A stretch of DNA of 64,000 nucleotides from positions 16,806-80,805 of the forward strand of contig NZ_VSRY01000172.1 in the NCBI RefSeq assembly GCF_008271805.1. The letters are read 5' to 3'. Both the position numbers and the translations under genes were made by a program. Below, one piece after another: positions 60,471 to 64,000 of the stretch (the stretch's first letter is position 1; each line of letters starts with the position of its first letter). Under the pieces are notes generated by a model. The model saw nothing but the letters and a program-made list of their open reading frames with translations. It ran no database searches and was not told the DNA's origin. The DNA is from Streptomyces sp. TRM49041. Lineage in GTDB: Bacteria > Actinomycetota > Actinomycetes > Streptomycetales > Streptomycetaceae.

Positions 60471-60560
60471 CGACGTACCAGCCCGGCCAGAACGGCCTGC
60501 CCGCCGCGGGCGTGGCTTTCGGGCGCGTGATCGGCCGACGACGTACCGGGGCCGTCACGG
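60388..60560 (+). other. Orphan coding-like fragment
   Basis: In a frame different from the LysR gene this stretch reads SYPPVGDKFGDLPWGNANNG and GTVTTYQPGQNGLPAAGVAF, with strong G/C3 bias and hydrophilic, domain-like composition. The reading starts within the end of the LysR frame, has no start codon or ribosome binding site, and runs into a hairpin at 60572. It looks like the truncated end of a secreted protein gene. I do not recognise the family. Confidence 0.4.
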
Positions 60561-60571
60561 ACCCGTCCGGC

Positions 60572-60600
60572 GGCCCGGGAGGAAAGGTACCTCCCGGGCC
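60572..60600. terminator. Hairpin between LysR and FG-GAP genes
   Basis: A perfect 11-bp GGCCCGGGAGG stem with a 7-base AAAGGTA loop lies 6 bp from the end of the convergent FG-GAP gene. Confidence 0.85.
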
Positions 60601-60606
60601 ATCCAC

Positions 60607-61914
60607 TCACATCCAGGCCGTGTACGGCCGCGAGTCCCGCGCCGCGATCTTCCGGTTCATCAGCGGCGCCGTCGCGTTGCCCGTGCCTTCGTACCAGTAC
60701 AGGACGCCGTTCCTGTCCCTGACCAGCAGCGCGCCCTTGCCGATCGGGGAGCCGTCGCCGGGGGCGATGATCGCGGTGTACGCGTTCCAGCCGGACGTGC
60801 CGACCTTGATGCGCGCCTCGTACGGCCGCGCCGCGTCGCCCGTGCCCTGGTACAGCCACAGCGCGCCGTACGTGTCACGGGCGAACAGGTCCGCGATGCC
60901 GTCGCCGGTGGAGTCGATGCCGCCGGTCATGGCGTTGTACACCTGCCACCCGGACCCGACCCTGGTACGGGCCGCGAACGGCGCCGACTCGACGCCCGTG
61001 CCCCGGTAGAACCACAGCACACCGGCCTTGTCCCGGGCGATCAGGTCGGCGTGGCCGTCACCGGTGACGTCGCCGGTGCCGCGCACGGAGTTGTAGATGC
61101 CCCAGCCGGTCCCGACGCGCTCACGCGGCTTGAAGACGGCGGAGCTCCACTTCTGGCCCGAGGCCGGGTAGTACCAGAGCACACCGGAGGGCTCGCGGGC
61201 GACGACGCCGCCGCCCCGGTTGTCCTTGCCGATCGGGGACAGCTTGGTCAGCGCGTCGAACACGCCCCAGCCCGAGCCGTGGTCCTGGCGCCACCACGGC
61301 AGCAGCGGCTCGACCTCCATCGGGAGCGTCTCGTGGGAGTAGAGCCGGCCGGAGCCCGTCGTGTCGCGGCCGAAGACGCGGTAGGACATCTCCACCGGGT
61401 CGTCGCTGAGCAGGTGGAAGACACTCATCGCCGTCGTCTTCGCGGTGCCGCCGTCCGGCTGGAAGGACGCCTTCGCCTCGATCCCCCATGCCTCCATGTC
61501 CGCTGCGGCGCCCACCGAGTACGTCACCGTGCTCTCGCCCGCGGGCAGGTCGCAGACCGCCAACTGCTCCCCGTTCGGGTACGTCTCCTCACGGCACACG
61601 GCGTCCGGGCCGCCGTCGAGCGGGCCCCGGTGGAGGCCGGACGCCTCGCTCGCGAGGTCCCACCAGCGGAAGCCCTGCGCCGGCTCCATGTGCAGCGCGA
61701 ACCGCCCCTTCACCGGCGCGTTCACCTTCATGGTGTGCGTCACGGTGCCGCCGACGGGGACGTCGGGCGTCTCCAGCACGAAGGTCGCCGAATCGGCCGT
61801 CGCGGCGGGCGCGGCACCGGCGACCCCACCGCCCGCCAGCAACGCGGCCGCTGTTGCCGCGACGACGGTGAGCCGCCCGCCGCGGCCCCACCCCGACTGC
61901 CCCTGCCTATACAT
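60607..61914 (-). CDS. Secreted FG-GAP/VCBS-repeat protein
   Basis: 435 residues from an ATG with GGGGAGA just upstream. The signal peptide (RLTVVAATAAALLAGGGVAGAAPAA-like stretch near 10-35) has an Ala-x-Ala cleavage site. A beta-rich domain (residues 40-190) follows, then four copies of an FG-GAP-like unit: GVLWYYPASGQ, GDGHADLIARDKAGVLWFY, STGDGIADLFARDTYGALWLY and KGALLVRDRNGVLYWYEGTG. These form beta-propeller blades in secreted actinomycete proteins and usually bind ligands or metals via the DxDGxxD-like loops. The enzyme function, if any, is not visible. Confidence 0.88.
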   Translation of the reverse strand: MYRQGQSGWGRGGRLTVVAATAAALLAGGGVAGAAPAATADSATFVLETPDVPVGGTVTHTMKVNAPVKGRFALHMEPAQGFRWWDLASEASGLHRGPLDGGPDAVCREETYPNGEQLAVCDLPAGESTVTYSVGAAADMEAWGIEAKASFQPDGGTAKTTAMSVFHLLSDDPVEMSYRVFGRDTTGSGRLYSHETLPMEVEPLLPWWRQDHGSGWGVFDALTKLSPIGKDNRGGGVVAREPSGVLWYYPASGQKWSSAVFKPRERVGTGWGIYNSVRGTGDVTGDGHADLIARDKAGVLWFYRGTGVESAPFAARTRVGSGWQVYNAMTGGIDSTGDGIADLFARDTYGALWLYQGTGDAARPYEARIKVGTSGWNAYTAIIAPGDGSPIGKGALLVRDRNGVLYWYEGTGNATAPLMNRKIAARDSRPYTAWM

Positions 61915-61987
61915 ATGTCTCCCCTGCCCCACCCGACTGTCCGGACACAGAGGAGACCCACGAACCGATCTCGTGGTTGTACGGCCC

Positions 61988-62491
61988 TCAGACTCCGGTC
62001 GTCCCGTCGGCCAGCTCGCGGATGGCGTCGAGATGCCCGTTGTGGCGGGCGGTCTCCTCGATGAGGTGCATCAGGATCCAGCGCAGGCTGACATGCCGCC
62101 CGTCCCGGACGGGCCGCTTCGCCTCCGCGTCGAGCTCGTGCTCGGCCACCAGCCGCCGGTAGCGCTCGCTGTGCGCCCGGTACTCCTCCAGGACCTCCGC
62201 CAGCGGCATATCGACCGCGATCCGCATCTCCCGGTCCGGGTCCTCCTCCGTCCACGGGCCCTCGTCCTCCCGGCCGAGGAACACCACCTCGAACCACAAG
62301 TACTCCACCCAGCGGAGGTGGTTGATCAGCCCGGCCACCGTCATCAACGGCGACTCCGGCAAAGGCGCCTTCCGCGCCCCCTCCGCCGAGACGCCGTCAC
62401 ACTTCAGCAGCGCGGTGTCCCGTACGTAGTCGAGGAACGTGGTCAGGTGTGCGCGCTCGTCCCACGTCGTGGGCATGTCGGTGCGTGTCAT
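61988..62491 (-). CDS. DinB/DUF664-family putative thiol-dependent metal enzyme
   Basis: 167 residues. Four-helix-bundle DinB motifs: ESPLMTVAGLINHLRWVEYLWFEVV contains the first His, and VSLRWILMHLIEETARHNGHLDAIRE the second and third, giving the three-His metal site. In mycothiol-containing bacteria DUF664 proteins are often thiol S-transferases. The substrate is unknown. It precedes the FG-GAP gene on the same strand with a 73-bp gap. Confidence 0.9.
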   Translation of the reverse strand: MTRTDMPTTWDERAHLTTFLDYVRDTALLKCDGVSAEGARKAPLPESPLMTVAGLINHLRWVEYLWFEVVFLGREDEGPWTEEDPDREMRIAVDMPLAEVLEEYRAHSERYRRLVAEHELDAEAKRPVRDGRHVSLRWILMHLIEETARHNGHLDAIRELADGTTGV

Positions 62492-62774
62492 GAGGACGGA
62501 TGCTGGCGGACGGCACGCACGCGTGTCGACCGGTTAACGCCAGGTACCGGGATCTCGTGCCGGTACGGCCAACTCTTCCGGCTCCAGAGCAGAGCGGCTG
62601 CCGACGGTGTGCTGGCGGCCCTATCCGGGCCGCCACCACGATCCCGTCGGATCGCGGCGCCGTCGACAGCCACTCGGCCGCAGTATCCCGCCTTCCTCGC
62701 AGGCGCCGACCTCCGCTGACGCCCCATCACTCGTCAATCAGCGGATCAGTCAACTTCGCAGCTGGGTTTCATTC
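62492..62774. other. 283-bp gap, no gene supported
   Basis: Frames on both strands lack family resemblance and normal codon bias. The region adjoins an IS3-like relic and a long hairpin and is probably debris of mobile elements. A promoter for the DinB gene must lie near 62495-62560. Confidence 0.45.
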
Positions 62775-62850
62775 ATCGCCATAAGGCCCCTGGCTGCCAG
62801 GGCTTCGGCGTAGTCGCGTGACGCCCGGTTCGTGGCGAACTGCCGGCTCA
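62775..62850 (-). pseudogene. IS3-family transposase relic (rve core fragment)
   Basis: Leftward reading gives FATNRASRDYAEALAARGLM, which matches the segment QYTSRDYAEALAARGLMAS of IS3-type OrfB integrase cores lying just before the third catalytic residue. The adjacent HSDRG and SMSRKGD parts are lost. Only about 25 residues remain. Right of it lies the 60-base hairpin. Confidence 0.45.
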
Positions 62851-62872
62851 GCGGAGCTCCTTGAACGCGACA

Positions 62873-62933
62873 GGCACGGCTTCCAAAATCACGGAGTTCT
62901 CTACGCCCCGTGATCCAAGTGGAAGACCGTGCC
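62873..62933. repeat. Two-part 61-base inverted repeat
   Basis: The outer arms (GGCACGGCTTCCA and TGGAAGACCGTGCC) pair with one bulge; the inner arms ATCACGG and CCGTGAT pair perfectly around a 13-base loop. The whole can fold as one long interrupted hairpin. It lies beside the IS3 relic and upstream of no gene. It may be the end of a mobile element or a structured RNA. Confidence 0.65.
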
Positions 62934-62996
62934 TGCCGACGCATCATCTCTGATCCCGCCTACCCGCCGAAGCCCTGAGCCACCCATTCGGCCTGT

Positions 62997-63605
62997 TCAC
63001 CGAGAGTTCAGTCGGGCCAAGATTTCCTTGCGTGTCTTTGACTCCCCAACAATGATGAGCAAGTCTGACGGGCGCTCCGGGATGCGGGTTACCGAAACGT
63101 TGCCGCGATCTTTTGGCATGTCCTCTACGGCGCCGGGTTGCTGTTTAATCACCATGGCGTTTTGGCTACAGGCCAACGACGCCCATGTGGACGACGTGCC
63201 AGAGGCGGAGGCTGAATTGTATGGCCCGGCCGGGTAGTCGACACTCCCCTCACCGCCAATCGGCCATTCCGAATTAAGGTGAATCTTGTCAGCCTTAAGA
63301 CCGGCGGCAGGGATGATCAGGAGACCGCACGATGCGCCGCTCGTGTACGCCACAAGGCGAGATGGTCCGGTATGCACCTCGGCGAGGACCCTGGGCGGTC
63401 CTCCTCCAGGGAGATCAACCACATCTTTCAGTGGATCGCCGGCGACGCCAATCGCCTCTAACGTGCTAAGCGGAGAATACTTCGCTTCGGCGCTGAGGGC
63501 CGGGCGTTCAACGGTGGGACTTTCGCTGCACCCGACAAGTAAGAGTGCGAGGGTGGCCCCGCAAACCGGAGCCATAGTTTTGTATTTCACGGGGCCACAC
63601 CTCAT
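62997..63605 (-). CDS. Lipoprotein of unknown function
   Basis: 202 residues. A lipoprotein signal (VCGATLALLLVGCSES) puts the lipidated Cys at residue 26. The mature protein has two Cys in GASCGLLI and ASLACSQNA that may pair, and no enzyme motif. Codon use is less G/C-biased than elsewhere in the window, with third-position A and T, suggesting recent transfer. It lies 23 bp after the frameshifted gene upstream on the same strand, so the two are probably one operon. Confidence 0.72.
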   Translation of the reverse strand: MRCGPVKYKTMAPVCGATLALLLVGCSESPTVERPALSAEAKYSPLSTLEAIGVAGDPLKDVVDLPGGGPPRVLAEVHTGPSRLVAYTSGASCGLLIIPAAGLKADKIHLNSEWPIGGEGSVDYPAGPYNSASASGTSSTWASLACSQNAMVIKQQPGAVEDMPKDRGNVSVTRIPERPSDLLIIVGESKTRKEILARLNSR

Positions 63606-63628
63606 TATTACCGCAGCTCAATTACTGC

Positions 63629-63838
63629 TCAGGACAGCCACTGGTTGAAGCAGACGCCGATGGGCTTGTAAGCCCAGGCGCGCTTGTAGGTGGGGATCTT
63701 ACCGCTGACCCCCTCGTAGACCCAGCCCTCGTACAGGTTGTAGAGAGGGTACGCCTGTACCGTACCGAACTTGCCCTTGGGTACCTCATAACGAGTCTGG
63801 TTACTCACGGCATAGCTCTTGGTTACATCCCACCCCAT
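63629..63838 (-). CDS. C-terminal end of a probable secreted protein, 5' part frameshifted
   Basis: 69 residues from the first ATG, MGWDVTKSYAVSNQTRYEVP to KPIGVCFNQWLS, rich in Tyr and Trp and resembling a beta-sheet secreted domain. In frame, homology-like sequence continues further 5' (KKEIGIDAKLISVG), then breaks at a run of five A (minus strand; 63876-63880), beyond which the natural reading TVEKKVDVTV is in another frame. One A added there would restore one open frame up to about 63923. So the gene is 5'-extended, and either frameshifted or carries a sequencing error. No ribosome binding site precedes the internal ATG. The family is unknown. Confidence 0.4.
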   Translation of the reverse strand: MGWDVTKSYAVSNQTRYEVPKGKFGTVQAYPLYNLYEGWVYEGVSGKIPTYKRAWAYKPIGVCFNQWLS

Positions 63839-64000
63839 GCCGACCGAGATGAGCTTAGCGTCGATACCGATCTCCTTTTTACGGTTACGTCGACCTTCTT
63901 CTCGACCGTAAGAACAAGAGTGAGCTCTTCCGATCTTGCCCGGATCGGGTGGTGACGGGGTTCGTGACGCACGAAGCTCCTTGCCCGTTGCGATAGTGCC

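Overview
The window is high-GC actinomycete DNA, almost certainly Streptomyces. The evidence is the strong third-position G/C bias, frequent GTG starts, a SARP regulator with TTA (bldA-type) leucine codons, a WhiJ-like XRE/DUF397 pair, an F420 pathway gene (FO synthase), a DUF664 DinB protein and an ECF sigma factor. No rRNA, tRNA or CRISPR array was seen.

Region 1 (1-6493) is the right end of an indolocarbazole cluster of the staurosporine/rebeccamycin family. It holds the C-terminus of a chromopyrrolic acid synthase (StaD/RebD), a StaP-type P450, two RebM-like methyltransferases and a StaC/RebC-type flavoenzyme, all on one strand. No sugar or glycosyltransferase genes lie beside them here.

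Region 2 (6.6-30.4 kb) is mostly ordinary chromosome: a lipoprotein, a polytopic membrane protein, a D,D-carboxypeptidase with a very long repetitive N-terminus, a GPP34 protein, the WhiJ-like pair, an ADP-ribosylglycohydrolase, a B12/siderophore-type ABC importer, an HTH protein, a HAD phosphatase, an MFS exporter, a three-gene copper module and an IS1380 relic. It ends with a divergent polysaccharide locus (GT2 synthase plus tiny membrane protein versus a secreted CBM3-GH16 protein).

Region 3 (30.4-32.4 kb) is a graveyard of mobile DNA: a frameshifted DUF6262 gene, a decayed tyrosine recombinase and a GNAT gene with a probable one-base deletion.

Region 4 (33.6-49.9 kb) is the most interesting part. 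An isocyanide synthase (PvcA/IsnA family) and an odd P450 sit beside a large SARP regulator. These are followed by a ferredoxin, an RmlC-like sugar epimerase, a glycosyltransferase, a flavin monooxygenase, a second P450 and a StrR-like activator, then a DrrAB-type ABC exporter with two small membrane proteins, divergent from a PadR regulator. TTA codons occur in the SARP (twice), the isocyanide synthase and the exporter ATPase. I read this as a candidate bldA-dependent pathway to a glycosylated isonitrile natural product. The linkage of all these genes into one pathway is inference.

Region 5 (50-62.5 kb) is housekeeping and accessory: an ECF sigma factor with a membrane protein, FO synthase, an F420-type luciferase-like oxidoreductase, an EgtC-like amidotransferase, glutamate decarboxylase, an alpha/beta hydrolase divergent from a LysR regulator, a secreted FG-GAP protein and a DinB protein. 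The right edge (62.5-64 kb) has lower coding quality, with an IS3 relic, a lipoprotein, a frameshifted secreted protein and a 13-base match to a common sequencing adapter that may mark a bad join.
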